From Peltaster fructicola (lineage: Eukaryota; Ascomycota; Dothideomycetes), in assembly GCA_001592805.2 (NCBI GenBank), contig CP051139.1, forward strand, positions 2,914,001 through 2,978,000: a stretch of 64,000 nucleotides of DNA, in the 5' to 3' direction. Within the stretch, counting starts at the first letter, position 1. Each line of letters starts with the position of its first letter. Below, one piece after another: positions 1-11,252 of this stretch. A program made the position numbers and the translations under genes. Below the pieces are notes generated by a model that was given only the letters and a program-made list of their open reading frames with translations, had not been told where the DNA came from and searched no databases.

Positions 1-392
1 CACAACGTCTTTGATGTCGTTGCCATAAGCAGCCACGCCTTGTCCCCATCCTCGTGTTGCATTGGTGATGCTAAGAGGTCAGTATGATGACGGACGTGAA
101 TTATGTTGACATACGAAGCACCAACACCCTCTCCTACCTTGTTGACGCTGTTGCCCACGCCATAGACGAGTCCTGCTGCATATTCGCCAGCACTACCGAT
201 ATAACCTTGAACCGTCCGGTTGAGCCAGTTCTCAGCCTTGGGCTGTGCGGGAGCAGCAGTCACTGAGCGTTTGGCTGGTGTGCCAGCTCTCGCAGACGGC
301 TGCGAAGTTGCCTTTGGCGATGTCTTGGTCGCCGTCCTTGCTTTGGTAGGGGTTGACGTCTTGATTGTAGGAGTGCTTGGCATGATTGACAT
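1..392 (-). CDS. Small conserved fungal protein (3' end cut by window)
   Basis: Two exons on the minus strand: 392-115, then 70 to the window edge, separated by a 44-nt intron (114-71, donor GTATGT, acceptor CTCTTAG, internal CTGAC). Splicing gives a Ser/Thr/Pro/Lys-rich N-terminus of about 50 residues followed by a Gly/Ala-rich part (NWLNRTVQGYIGSAGEYAAG, then ITNATRGWGQGVAAYGNDIK). Such amphipathic Gly/Ala repeats occur in small uncharacterised fungal proteins. I do not recognise a named family. The start could be ATG 392 or the in-frame ATG 383. The C-terminus lies outside the window. It is divergent from the kinase gene at 832. Confidence 0.6.
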   Translation of the reverse strand, partial: MSIMPSTPTIKTSTPTKARTATKTSPKATSQPSARAGTPAKRSVTAAPAQPKAENWLNRTVQGYIGSAGEYAAGLVYGVGNSVNKVGEGVGASYVNIIHVRHHTDLLASPMQHEDGDKAWLLMATTSKTL

Positions 393-831
393 TGCACGAA
401 ACAGGTGAAGGAAAGGGCTGTGACTTACCACGCTGGTCATATAAGCATCAGGTATACCTTGTCTATGATCTGCCCAATGACGCAAATCTCATGACATTGT
501 TCTGTGTAACGACCAGATTATCTTGATTTCTGATGGCGCATGCCCTTTTATGCCTCAGGCAAGAAAGCAACAGCCACCGCCATGCAACTTTCGCGTGGCG
601 TTTTTACTCTTACAACTCGACTACCACTTTGTACTCTGCCGCAAGAATACTCAACTCTTGGCAGCCGCTATTGAGCCTCAAGAAGTAAGATCTGGTCACT
701 GTTAATTGAGAAACAGATGCAGCTCCTATGATGCGACATTCTCGCAGCATGGCCGACTGAATATCATGCAGAATATCAACCCTCGAAGAACGGACTGGAG
801 CATTTCTGACGGCAAACAATATCATACATGA
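393..831. promoter_or_regulatory. Divergent intergenic region
   Basis: 439 bp between two divergent genes, presumably holding both promoters. A donor-like GTAAGT on the minus strand near 422-427 suggests a 5'-UTR intron for the leftward gene, but no coding exon could be tied to it. Nothing else is recognised. Confidence 0.4.
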
Positions 832-3781
832 ATGACGACACCTTCTCTGCTGAATATAAACAAGATGGACGATTCGTTGCTCACACCGAGTGGTCCAAGT
901 CGCCTTGCACAAGTCCAAGATGCCAAGGATATGTTCGATACGGTCAAGCGAAATGCCGAAAAGTCCAACTCTTCGATACCGCCGTATGAGTTCATCGAGC
1001 TGATCGGCAAAGGTGCTTTCGGGCGAGTGTATAAATGGTAAGTCCTCATATCGACAATCTGACCGAGAATGACTGACCTCCACTCAGCCGTCACTCCCAA
1101 ACCGGACAGCTTGTTGCAGTCAAAATCCTAAACATAGACGATGCGGACTTCGAGGCAGACAAGCGAGAGCGCGATGAGACTGTCAAGGACTTCCGTAAAG
1201 AGGTTGAAATCCTCACACAGCTTAAAGACTTCAAGGCCAAGAATGTCAACATGATTCACGATGCCTTCGACCTACACTCGCAGCTGTGGATCGTCAGCGA
1301 CTTCTGCACAGGTGGAAGCGTGCGAACCTTGATGCGTGCCAACCCCAAGCGTGGACTAGAGGAGCAATACCTAATCCCAATCGCTCGTGAGCTGGCCATC
1401 GCCTTGAAAAGCGTCCACGACATTGGAGTCATACATCGAGACTTGAAATGCGCAAACGTCTATGTCACAGAAGATGGCCGGATTCAGCTAGGCGACTTCG
1501 GTGTCGTTGGCATCATGGACAACGGCATTGCCAAACGAACGACGATCATAGGCACGCCATGGTACATGCCTCGAGAAATGCACATCGATGCTCATACTGT
1601 GACGCAAGGCTACGGTAAGGAAGTCGACATCTGGGCATATGGGTGCACAATCTTCGAGATGGCAACAGGTCTAGCACCGAACGCAACAGTGGGTCAAAAC
1701 ATGCTTGGCGTTGTGCTCGAACAAGGTGCACCTCGTCTTACTGGTGATGAGTATTCAGATGACCTGCGAGATTTCGCAGCATTTTGCTTGGACAGTAATC
1801 CTGTCACTCGACCTACTGCGGACCAGATCCTCAAACATCCCTACATTGCCGGTACTCGACAAAGCCACCCTACACACAGTCTTGTAGCCCTCATCGACAG
1901 GTATGTGGTCTGGGAGCACAGAGGTGGTCAACGAACGTCCCTTTTCAACCCAGGCGGTGCGGCTGCCCCTGTGCGTGTGAACGATGAGGACACGCCTACT
2001 ACAGAAAGCGATGACTGGAATTTCAACACTACTGAAAGCTTCTACGGAGGCTTCGCAAAGAGATACAGTCAAACACTCGTTCACGAAGACTTCGATATGC
2101 ACTTCGAGGCACCTCCAGGAGCTGGACTGCCACCAATTCGCGCGAAAGCCTTGACACCAGCAGAACAGATCCAGCGCGAGCATGCAGCGAAGAGCGAGAA
2201 CAGAGGAGCACAGTCTCTGAATCGTATATGGAACCAGACTGGGCCTCAGTATGATGCAGACAGCCACACAGGTACCTTCGAGCCTGCTAACGACCTGCCA
2301 CTACGTGAGTACAGTAGTGACTCGGCACCACGTGAGAGTACTGTGTTCATCGATCTGGACGCAACACCAAGCGAGAACACTGGATCAGCGTTCAATTTTG
2401 ACTTTGACAATATACAGACCATTAAAGCGAAGCAAAGGGGCAGCGTCGCCGAGGAAGATGAGCAGCCAGTGTACAATAATCAGCCCACTGATGATAAACG
2501 TTCGACCATGGCCTGGACATTCCCTTCGGTCGCTGTTGAAGAAACTCAGCAAAAACGAGCAACAATGGATTGGACATGGCCTGGGGAACCTATGAATGCT
2601 CATCTAGACGTTGATGGTCCTTTGACTTTACTCAACGACAATGACGACCTACCCACACGTCCTCAGCTTAAGCATACGGCAACCGCTCCTCTTGGCCAGG
2701 TCGGAGACTTCATCCACACCGGTCCTGCTTATGCTACTCATGCTCCTCCGACTCGAGAGTCTCTCCGCTCTTTGATCGATCTCAACCTCGATCTGTCGGA
2801 CACATCAGATGTAGCAAGACCTTCGACCGCTGTATCTTATGCAGGGTCAGCATCTACGATCATGACAGCTGGTCCTTTTGATTTGGACGATAGCAGCAGC
2901 ATACAGGACACTGACCAGAATCGCACATCTTTCCACAAACCATGGCTTTCCGAAGGAGGAAATGACGACCGAAATAGTCTGCGCAAGCTTCCACTCCATG
3001 ATAGAGGCAACAGTCTTTCCAGTACCGACTCAGACAGCGTAGCCCATGGCAGGAAAGACTTTTACAACGACGAGTACGTCAGTGATGTGGAGTTCGACAA
3101 CTACTTTGACAAGATGGCCGGCTCGATGATGTCTCAAACTGCTGCATCGGAGAACGGATCGACCTGGGACACCGCTGATGACGATGAGGTTGAGTACAAT
3201 GCGCCAGTCACTCCCCAGCTTCGCGACTTTACATTCCCTCCCACATCTGGAGGCGTGGTTGGAGCGCCTCGACAAGCACGTCGTCAGAACTCTGATGGCG
3301 CAGCACAGGATCCCATTGAGTTTCCAATACCACAACCACCCAACCCTGAAGCACTGTTCGATCGTGCTGATGAGCAGCTAGTGGTTGCTGAGCTCAGCCG
3401 ACTTCTGCGAGATGCTGGCAATGCTTTCAAGAGTACCGCTGCGGCTGTGCAGAAATACGCTGAACTGGATGTCGAAGATTCCCAAATCAATGGTCTCGGC
3501 CACGCTTCGAACGTCCAGTACATCAATGGCGCTTGATCGAATTGTAATTGCAGTGATTGACTAACATCTTTCGATATAGGGAACGCTTCGGTAGTGGCAG
3601 ACAGCAGTATAGCAAGATACGTGGACACAGCAGCAGCGGCTTACCCTTGAAAGGACCGTCCAGGATCAGGAAGAGAGCACGGCGCAGCAGCAACAGCAGC
3701 AGCAGCAATGAAGTGAACCACACAGGACACTCCCAGACCAGAACACGACACTCGTTGAGATGCAATTGTTTGTGGCATTGA
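832..3781 (+). CDS. STE20-like serine/threonine protein kinase
   Basis: Three exons, 832-1037, 1088-3517 and 3580-3781 (945 aa), with 50-nt and 62-nt introns. The N-terminal kinase domain (about residues 52-330) shows the Gly loop GKGAFGRVYK, VAVKIL lysine, HRDLKCANV catalytic loop, DFG and GTPWYMPREM activation segment, typical of STE20/GCK kinases. The normal APE triplet reads PRE, which is atypical. A low-complexity acidic/Ser region of about 500 residues follows, then a conserved-looking end (ADEQLVVAELSRLLRDAGNA). The second intron has a perfect TGACTAAC branch site. Splicing it replaces the stop at 3536 with a basic Ser-rich tail (SGRQQYSKIRGHSSSG), so the gene may have two C-termini. 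Substrate is unknown; relatives act in polarity, septation or MAPK signalling. ATG 865 is an alternative start. Confidence 0.85.
3690..3712 (+). repeat. CAG-type triplet run
   Basis: Short run of CAG/CAA units inside the last kinase exon, encoding a Ser/Asn-rich stretch. Probably slippage-prone; no function assigned. Confidence 0.6.
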
Positions 3782-3946
3782 CCTGGTATGAACATACCGG
3801 GCATTCTTAGATATCGGGCAGCTCAACAAGCCGAGCTACTGATCGACTTATGGGTGCTGCAGATTTGATCGAAGCGTTCAGCAAAGCGTCAGGAGAGACG
3901 AATGATACCCCGAATAGCAATGCACGCATGTATGACCTTGCACACT

Positions 3947-4581
3947 TCAGCTCATGTCCATGGCGTCTCCATCTAGCTCTTGTCCTTGTTGTGTAGCTGC
4001 CAAAGCACGTCTGGCCTCCTCTTGTTTCGCAGCCTCGATAGCCTTGTCCTGCGCTCGATGCCGTGCCTCAATGATGGCCTTCCTCACTGAATTGTGTCCT
4101 TCAGTCGTCGTGAGCGATTGGGGCACATCGTACAAGATCAGCTGTTGTGCTTCAGTGTTGTGCGCCGTTTGCGAGCGATTGCCAGCTAATACATGATCAG
4201 GTATGCGGGAGAAGTGCTTCTCGATGTCTGGCAGGAAGATGAGTCTATCATTGTGCTCATGTGCCTCTATATCGGCGATCTCGGCGTCCAGGTCACCAAT
4301 GTACACGCGATGTGCGGTGTCATCTATGTGCATGCCATCATTGAGTGGTGCTGACTCGACCTCAGAAGCTTGAACGGGGATATATGCGTAGCTGTTGCCA
4401 GCTTCCTTAGATCCTGTTGTCAATTAGCAGCAGCTCTGACGATAGTACGACCGATAGCAAGCGTACCTAGGTTGAGAAGATTGAAGCGTTTCGCAAAACG
4501 CTGGTCGTCGCTGAGATTTGACTCATCAGCCATTCGCTTGACTCCACGTTTCCTGGTCTGCCCGCCATCGACGACCTCCAT
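3947..4581 (-). CDS. Conserved fungal hypothetical protein
   Basis: Two exons, 4581-4467 and 4413-3947 (193 aa), with a 53-nt intron (donor GTACGC, acceptor CAACAG). The join reads through AKRFNLLNLGSKEAGNSY in frame. The protein is acidic and mostly helical. It has a basic N-terminus (GQTRKRGVKRM, a possible nuclear signal), a conserved-looking core (HRVYIGDLDAEIADIEAHE, then FLPDIEKHFSRIPDHVL) and a coiled-coil-like Glu/Ala/Arg C-terminus. The pattern resembles a family found across Pezizomycotina, but I know of no assigned function. It starts only 111 bp from the longest possible start of ALA1 and is divergent from it, so they probably share a promoter. Confidence 0.75.
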
Positions 4582-4692
4582 TGTACTTTGCATATTCCAT
4601 CCTCACTCACTTCACAGATCAAGTCATCGAGCAACTGGGCAGTTCGTCGCTCGAGGTGTGGAATCGCGTGGAAGCTGGCACATGCAACTTGA
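4582..4692. promoter_or_regulatory. Very short divergent promoter of ALA1 and its neighbour
   Basis: Only 111 bp separate the leftward start (4581) from the upstream ALA1 ATG (4693). Whether transcripts begin before or after 4693 decides which ALA1 isoform is made. Confidence 0.4.
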
Positions 4693-7600
4693 ATGCTGTT
4701 TACTGTTTTGCGGAGGAAGCTTGTGTCGCCACGATCGACGTCGAAATTTCCAGCACATTGCTCACTTCGGACTGACAGAGTAGTCAACACTAAGTTCAAC
4801 GGCTATACACACATCTTGCAGCGAACGATGGCGTCCACAACAGGCGGAGAGCCTGAGTGGACGGCACCAAAGGTCAGAACTGCCTTTATCGACTACTTCA
4901 AAGAACGAGGTCACACGTTTGTCCCTAGCTCGTCAGTTGTGCCGCTGTCAGATCCCACTCTCCTCTTCACCAATGCTGGAATGAACCAGTATAAGTCGAT
5001 CTTCTTGGGTACTGTTGATCCAGACTCAGACTTTGCAAAGCTCAAGCGTGCGGTCAACTCGCAGAAGTGTATCCGTGCTGGAGGCAAGCACAATGACCTT
5101 GACGATGTTGGCAAGGACAGCTATCACCACACCTTCTTCGAGATGCTTGGCAATTGGTCGTTCGGTGACTACTTCAAGCAGGAAGCCATCACATACTCGT
5201 GGGAGCTGCTCACGAAGACCTTTAGCCTTGACCCAGACAGACTATATGTTACCTACTTCGAAGGCAAACCAGATGCTGGACTTGAGCCTGATCTTGAAGC
5301 CAAGGAGCTATGGAAGTCTGTTGGTGTGCCGGAAGATCACATCCTGCCTGGTAACATGAAGGACAACTTCTGGGAGATGGGAGACCAGGGTCCTTGCGGT
5401 CCTTGTTCTGAGGTCCACTACGACAGAATCGGTGGTCGCAATGCTGCTCATCTCGTCAACCAGGATGATCCTAATGTGCTGGAAATCTGGAACAACGTCT
5501 TCATCCAGTATAACCGAGAGCCTGACAAGTCCCTCAAACCACTGCCTAATAAGCATGTGGACACAGGTATGGGCTTCGAACGTCTTGTGTCGGTGCTGCA
5601 GAACAAGATGTCGAACTACGATACTGATGTCTTCACGCCGCTGTTCGAGACCATTCAGAAACTCACCGGAGCTCGAGAGTATCGTGGCAAGTTCGGTGAG
5701 GAGGATCCAGACGGGATCGACACTGCATATCGCGTTGTTGCTGACCATGTGCGTCTCTTGACCTTCGCCATCTCTGACGGCGGAACACCAAACAATGCAG
5801 GAAGAGGCTATGTCGTGCGACGAGTGCTTCGACGTGGTGCACGATATGCACGAAAGTACTTCCAAACAGACATTGGGGACTTCTTCTCCAAGATCGTGCC
5901 TACGCTGGTCGAGCAAATGGGCGATATGTTCCCCGAGATCAAGAAGAAACAGTCCGATGTGAAGGAGATTCTCGATGAGGAGGAGTTGTCTTTCGCCAAG
6001 ACATTAGATCGTGGTGAGGCTATGTTCGAGAAGTATGCTCAGCAGTGTAAGATACATGACACGAAAGAGCTTGCCGGCTCCGATGTCTGGCGACTCTACG
6101 ACACATACGGCTTTCCTACCGATTTGACGCAGCTCATGGCCGAAGAGAGAGGTCTCAGCATTAACGAAGCTGCTGTCTCCGAAGCTCAGGAGAAGGCCCG
6201 AGAGGCAAGTAAGGGTGAGAAGAAGGCCGGTGCCGCAATCGTGAAGCTCAACGTGCACGACATCAGCGCTTTAGAGAAGATGGCCGATGTGCTCAAGACA
6301 GATGATGCTGCCAAGTATCGACGAGAGAATATCCACGCCGTCATCAAGGCTATCTATCACCAAGGCAAGTTCATCGATACAACGACAGAAGTGCCTGAAG
6401 GAGAACAATTCGGCGTTGTTCTCGACCGGACAAACTTCTACGCCGAGCAGGGTGGACAAGAGTACGACACCGGCCGAATTCTGATCGATGGAGAGGCCGA
6501 GATCGATGTTCAGAATGTGCAAGTGTATGCTGGCTATGTCCTGCACACTGGCTATATGAACTACGGCTCACTCAAGCTTGGCGATGAAGTGCTTTGCGAG
6601 TACGACGAACTACGACGACAGCCAATCCGAAACAACCATACGGGTACACACATTCTCAATTTTGCCCTGCGAGAGACCTTGGGCGACGGCATAGACCAAA
6701 AGGGCTCGCTGGTTGCACCAGAAAAGCTTCGATTCGATTTCAGCCACAAGGCCGGCTGCTCAGATGCTGAGCTGGCCAAGATCGAAGAGTTGAGCACAAG
6801 CTACATCCGTCAGAACAGCGAGGTGTATGCCGTTGAGGTCCCACTCGCCACTGCTAGGAACATCGAAGGTGTTCGTGCTGTGTTCGGCGAGACATATCCT
6901 GATCCTGTACGAGTCGTCAGCATCGGCGTACCTGTCGAAGAGCTACTCGAGGACGTCAAGAGGGCAGATTGGCGCAACGTCTCGGTTGAGTTCTGTGGAG
7001 GCACACACGTGAAAAATACAAGCGAGATCAAAGACCTGGTTGTCATCGAGGAGAGTGGCATCGCCAAGGGTATCCGTCGTATCGTTGCATACACTGGTGC
7101 CGCTGCCCATCTTGTGCAACAGTTGGCTGCAGATTGGGACAAGAAGGTTACCGCGCTGGAGGGCATGCAGCCCTCAGCCGAGAAGGATGCCAAGACGAAG
7201 GAGTACCAGTTCGAGCTCAGTACCATTGAACTATCTGCGATTGCGAAGACTAAACTGCGCGACCGTGTTGGCAAGGTCGTAAAGGACAACCTTGAGCATC
7301 AAAAGGTCGCACAGAAGGCCGAGAGCAAGAAGGTTCTCGACAACGTCACTGACTACTTCACTGCAAACAAGGAGGCAGCTTCATATGTCTTCAGTGTACC
7401 AGTGTCTGCTGGCTCGAAAGCAATTCAGGAGACCATAAAGTCTGTGCAGTCCAAGCAGAAGGACAAGACAGTGTATATTATTGGCGAGACTTCTGATGGA
7501 AAGGTCATCCACGGATGTTACGTTGCTCCTGATGCACAGGCCAAGGGAGCTGATGCCGTCAAATGGGCAGTGGGCGTGTCTGAGGTCGTTGGTGGTAAGG

Positions 7601-7704
7601 CTGGAGGGAAAGGTGCAACATGCCTGGGACAGGGAATTCACGGCGACAAGGCGAGCGATGGTGTTGAGGCTGCAAGGAAGTACCTCGAAGGACTTCAATT
7701 GTGA
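4693..7704 (+). CDS. ALA1: Alanyl-tRNA synthetase, probable cytosolic and mitochondrial isoforms
   Basis: Single exon, 1003 aa from ATG 4693 or 958 aa from the in-frame ATG 4828 ([11 protein letters not shown]). Class II synthetase attaching alanine to tRNA-Ala. The catalytic domain begins at [20 protein letters not shown] and contains the family signatures [10 protein letters not shown] and [15 protein letters not shown]. The editing domain carries the HxxxH zinc motif (NHTGTH) and the downstream CGGTH. The extension between the two ATGs is open for 45 codons. It is rich in Arg, Ser and Thr and almost lacks acidic residues, as in mitochondrial presequences. Yeast ALA1 makes both isoforms from one gene by alternative initiation, so the same is inferred here. 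The cytosolic start at 4828 is the safer minimal annotation. Confidence 0.96.
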   Translation: MLFTVLRRKLVSPRSTSKFPAHCSLRTDRVVNTKFNGYTHILQRTMASTTGGEPEWTAPKVRTAFIDYFKERGHTFVPSSSVVPLSDPTLLFTNAGMNQYKSIFLGTVDPDSDFAKLKRAVNSQKCIRAGGKHNDLDDVGKDSYHHTFFEMLGNWSFGDYFKQEAITYSWELLTKTFSLDPDRLYVTYFEGKPDAGLEPDLEAKELWKSVGVPEDHILPGNMKDNFWEMGDQGPCGPCSEVHYDRIGGRNAAHLVNQDDPNVLEIWNNVFIQYNREPDKSLKPLPNKHVDTGMGFERLVSVLQNKMSNYDTDVFTPLFETIQKLTGAREYRGKFGEEDPDGIDTAYRVVADHVRLLTFAISDGGTPNNAGRGYVVRRVLRRGARYARKYFQTDIGDFFSKIVPTLVEQMGDMFPEIKKKQSDVKEILDEEELSFAKTLDRGEAMFEKYAQQCKIHDTKELAGSDVWRLYDTYGFPTDLTQLMAEERGLSINEAAVSEAQEKAREASKGEKKAGAAIVKLNVHDISALEKMADVLKTDDAAKYRRENIHAVIKAIYHQGKFIDTTTEVPEGEQFGVVLDRTNFYAEQGGQEYDTGRILIDGEAEIDVQNVQVYAGYVLHTGYMNYGSLKLGDEVLCEYDELRRQPIRNNHTGTHILNFALRETLGDGIDQKGSLVAPEKLRFDFSHKAGCSDAELAKIEELSTSYIRQNSEVYAVEVPLATARNIEGVRAVFGETYPDPVRVVSIGVPVEELLEDVKRADWRNVSVEFCGGTHVKNTSEIKDLVVIEESGIAKGIRRIVAYTGAAAHLVQQLAADWDKKVTALEGMQPSAEKDAKTKEYQFELSTIELSAIAKTKLRDRVGKVVKDNLEHQKVAQKAESKKVLDNVTDYFTANKEAASYVFSVPVSAGSKAIQETIKSVQSKQKDKTVYIIGETSDGKVIHGCYVAPDAQAKGADAVKWAVGVSEVVGGKAGGKGATCLGQGIHGDKASDGVEAARKYLEGLQL

Positions 7705-7883
7705 TATATCGTGGACAGGAACAATCAGTGGTTCAGCCAACTGGAGTGGTCATCTTATTCCATCCAAAACATGACCATGTTCGACATTTCATAAATGACT
7801 TGTCACTCGTTCATACTGTGGCGTAGATCTGTCGTAAACGTATCAAGACTCGCAAAAAAAAAAGATCTCAGCCGCTGGAGCGC

Positions 7884-8738
7884 TTACTTGATGTTCTTCT
7901 GCAACCATTCCTCCCAGTCGCTCTTACTGAAGCTGCTCGAGATGCCGTTTTCGACGACGCCCTATGAAGAAGTTAGGGAATATAAGAAGCTATGCCCAAG
8001 GAGACGTACATTGAACAGAACGGTTGGTGTCACATGAACGCCTGTGAGTCGGTTGGCCTGAAGTCGGTCAATGTGTCGTCCTGTATGCTTCGACCATAAC
8101 CTACCTTTACCAACAACTTGATATCGTCGGTGACCTTATTGCCACTGTTCAGACCTCCGTCCGCATCCGGCTTGTTCGAGATCTCAAGCAGACTGTAGAT
8201 CTTCTTCTCATCGATGCCAACCTCGGACGCAAGCTTAGCTAATCGCTCGTATGTCTTGTTGCGGCTCTCATTAACCACGTTGACGTCGAAGTACTCGGTC
8301 TGCTTGTCGAAGAGTGCTTTGCTGAAGTCCCAGAACTTCTCTGGGCTGGTCTTGAGTACAGCTGCACCAGCTTCGTGGACCAGAGTAGACGATGGGTGCC
8401 TGACACGTCAGCGTTTGTTATAACATCGCCTGTACACTCTACCATGGTTGGATTTGTTGGCGAAAGATGAACTCGACTTTGTCAGAGTACTTGCTCTTTA
8501 CGAGCGGGAAGACGGAGCTATAGACTGTGTCGAAGATCTTCTTGCTAAACTGGTGTTGTTAGAACATGCACTTGGTTGCAGTCGATTGGCATACTGGGCA
8601 GACATAGTCGAGATCTCAAGCTTAGTTAGTGTCTTGTCCCACTGTCGTCGTTCGCTGCTCACATAGCTCGAGGGTGTTGATAGCTTGAGAGTGACCAGCC
8701 GCCAGTCTTTGGCCAGCGAACCTTGGATTGAGAGCCAT
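7884..8738 (-). CDS. DSBA-type thioredoxin-fold protein
   Basis: Six exons: 8738-8663, 8614-8595, 8549-8443, 8399-8105, 8057-8010, 7961-7884 (207 aa). Exon 2 is only 20 nt. All five introns are 43-48 nt with consistent phases. The protein starts MALNPRFAGQRLAAG, has the redox-site region DYVCPFSKKIF, a helical insert and the cis-Pro strand GVHVTPTVLFNGVVENG, as in DSBA/2-hydroxychromene isomerase-like proteins. The motif is CPFS, not CxxC, so a classic two-cysteine disulfide oxidase is unlikely; a glutathione-dependent or structural role is possible. There is no signal peptide, suggesting a cytosolic or mitochondrial location. It converges with ALA1 on the left and diverges from CAP2 on the right. 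Confidence 0.85.
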
Positions 8739-9145
8739 TCCTCGTACTGTTGATGTGATGATGGTGATTACAAGTTGAACGATGGCTTACCCTTGCCTAC
8801 ATGTATATCTCGTCGCCATTACTGTCCCCACGCACGTCATATCGATCGGAGGTAATGCTGCGATCTGTGGCTGAGGTGTGGCTGAATGCTCTGGGTATCG
8901 ATTTCGGTAGCTACATGCCTTATCCCAGCATATCTGGGCGCACGAAAAGGCAGAGGCCTTCCCTTTATAGATGTCTCACATGCATTGGTCTGGTTCATGG
9001 AGACCATGTGTGTCGTTGAAGTGATAGATGTTGTCGGGTGGAGCTCGCTTCCAGCTTCGACTTCACCTGCGTAGTAAACAATGGTGAAGCCAATCTGCTT
9101 TCTACTTAGAAATACAACCTTGACAATCGCAATTACCAAACAACG
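8739..9145. promoter_or_regulatory. Divergent region between the DSBA-like gene and CAP2
   Basis: 407 bp without a supported coding exon. A GTAAGC donor-like site near 8790 on the minus strand suggests a spliced 5' leader of the DSBA-like gene. Otherwise nothing is seen. Confidence 0.35.
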
Positions 9146-10031
9146 ATGGCTGATCCATTTGATGCAGCGCTGTGAGTACATCCGGCAGCACGCAATCTGA
9201 CATCAAGCTTACCCTTGTCATAGCGACCTGCTGCGACGACTGCCACCTTCTAAGACCAAACAGAACCTGGATGGCATAATCTCGTTGGTGCCTTCACTGG
9301 AAGAGGATCTCCTCAGCTCTGTAGACGTTGGCTTAGATTCGAAGCGCTGTCCGAAGTCAGGTCGCGACTACCTCTGCTGCGACTACAACAGAGACGGCAC
9401 ATCTTACCGTTCACCATGGAGCAACGAGTTCAACCCACCGATTGACCCAGAAGACGCCGCAGATCTCGTTCCTCGTGGAAGGATACGGAGGATGGAGGAG
9501 CAGCTCAATGCCGCTGTCGATGTATATCGGGAGTTGTACTATGAAGGAGGTATCAGCAGTGCATATCTTTGGCAACTAGATGAAGGCTTTGCAGGGGTGG
9601 TGTTGTTCAAGAAGAACAGCACGGCAAGCGGTGCTGGTAAGGGAAGCTGGGACAGTATACACGTCCTCGAAGTCACCGAGGCGCCGAGCAAGCGGTCAGC
9701 ACACTACAAGCTCACTTCTACTGTCATCCTCGATCTTGGCCTTTCCAACGATGCTGTCGGTGGTTTGGAGCTGGCTGGCAACCTGACCAGGCAGACCGAA
9801 AAGGACGAGGCACTGTCAGGACACCGGGAGGCAGAAGTTGAGCAGAGCCACGTTGCGAACATCGGACGGACCATGGAGGAGATGGAGACCCGGCTGCGGA
9901 ACTTGCTCCAAGAGGTGTACTTTGGCAAGGCCAAGGACGTTGTCGGTGATCTCAGAAGTATCCAGCCCCTTTCAGAGGCCGAGAGGGATCGTGCGGCTCA
10001 CAGGGAGGTCATTGGCAAGATGAACAAGTGA
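9146..10031 (+). CDS. CAP2: F-actin-capping protein subunit beta
   Basis: Two exons, 9146-9171 and 9224-10031 (277 aa, the usual length for the family). The first intron is 52 nt (GTGAGT...CATAG) and joins MADPFDAALDLLRRLPP. The family signature regions are plain: DLLRRLPPSKTKQNL, DLLSSVDVGLDSKRC, RDYLCCDYNRDGTSYRSPWS, and the tentacle helix MEEMETRLRNLLQEVYFGK. It dimerises with the alpha subunit and caps barbed ends of actin filaments at cortical patches. The last codons read AACAAGTGAGT, so a further splice after AA is possible, but no convincing acceptor exon follows. Confidence 0.95.
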
Positions 10032-10191
10032 GTTCGCACACAAAAGTACGTGTGCAGCAGCACGGAATATGCACGAATATCAATGTCATTATGATCAGTC
10101 TGCTCGATACGTGATTTCGAGATGTCTATCATGCCGGCCATGCTTTCAACGCCTCCGCTATGCTGTCATGTCAGAAAATGCACACCCACAG

Positions 10192-10758
10192 CTAAACAGT
10201 GGGATCGTGGTAGAGAAAGTTGATGTCTCTCGGTCGCTGTCGGTTGGAACGAACGAACTCTGCATCACCTGGTGGTCCTATAAACAATTAGCATATTCCA
10301 TGCACATATCTGTCCTGTCCACATACGCTCTGCTTTGGTATTGCTTGCAAGCATACTTTGAATGCTGATACATATGCTTTCCACATTGTGAACCGGGCTC
10401 CATCCCTGTGCGTCGAGTAGGTCGAGACATATGATTCCGTTGCTGTAAATATGCGGATGTATAGGCACTTTTCGCTCCGGATTCTGGACCTGTACAAACA
10501 TAACTTCTGGCGCTTCGATCGGGTACGACGTTGAGAAGGTGAATCGGAGCCGGTAGCGATCGTCTACTGGGTAAAGACTGTTGTCCAGTACTGCGATGTC
10601 CATAGTCCACTCCTTAAGATCGCTTGCAGCGACCAGTGATATGCCAGGTGGTAGTTGTCCTTGAAGCTGAGCTATGTCAGCATGCACAGAAATTCCATAG
10701 CCAGCCAACATACCTTCACCAACTCTTTCTGTAACCTCTTGGTGCTCATGCCAGCCAT
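10192..10758 (-). CDS. UBE2W-type ubiquitin-conjugating enzyme (E2)
   Basis: Three exons: 10758-10714, 10666-10327, 10277-10192 (156 aa), with introns of 47 and 49 nt. The protein begins MAGMSTKRLQKELVK and has the UBC fold throughout: PPGISL, LYPVDDRYRLRFTFS, YPIEAPEVMF. The active-site region is HPHIYSNGIICLDLLDAQGWSP, with the catalytic Cys after GII, followed by VESICISIQSMLASN. It ends INFLYHDPTV, closely resembling the short C-terminal helix of UBE2W. Human UBE2W attaches ubiquitin to substrate N-termini; whether the fungal protein does so is inference. The codons after ASNTKAE only make sense after splicing out 10326-10278. Confidence 0.9.
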
Positions 10759-11252
10759 GTTGACCCCAGGGATTGTGCTTGTAGCACACGCAAAGGTTGT
10801 TGGCAAAGGGTGAGAAGTACTGTCGGCTTGTGGTGGGAGGCAAGTATCAGGAGCGAAGGCAGAGATGTTTGGGCACAGCTGGATTCGTATGCGATTCTCG
10901 ACAGTGTTTGAACCAAATAGCCGGCGATCTTGTGTCTGAGCTCCGTCGGCGGGTGAATAGCTCGCAGCGAGCGTTTATCTCCTAGTCTCTCGTCAGGTCG
11001 CGCTTCACCATTGTTGAGGCGAACAGTCGCACATCGAACATGAAACGTAGAAAGGAGAAGTTGCCTTGACTGCGACGTTTCGTGTATAAACACCCTTCGC
11101 GGGGCTAAGTCATGAAGCTAATGCCGAGGCCACATTCACTTCACCAAGCTTTCCGCGCTCACGTGGCTGGCGGCAATGACGCGAGATTGACACGCTATCG
11201 AAGAGCATGCATTTCTTCGACGTGCACGAGCTGACATTCCTTACTGGTTACA
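10759..11252. other. Intergenic region upstream of the E2 gene
   Basis: 494 bp between two leftward genes. Stop-broken in the frames inspected. It presumably holds the E2 promoter and the 3' UTR of the rhodanese gene. Confidence 0.4.
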
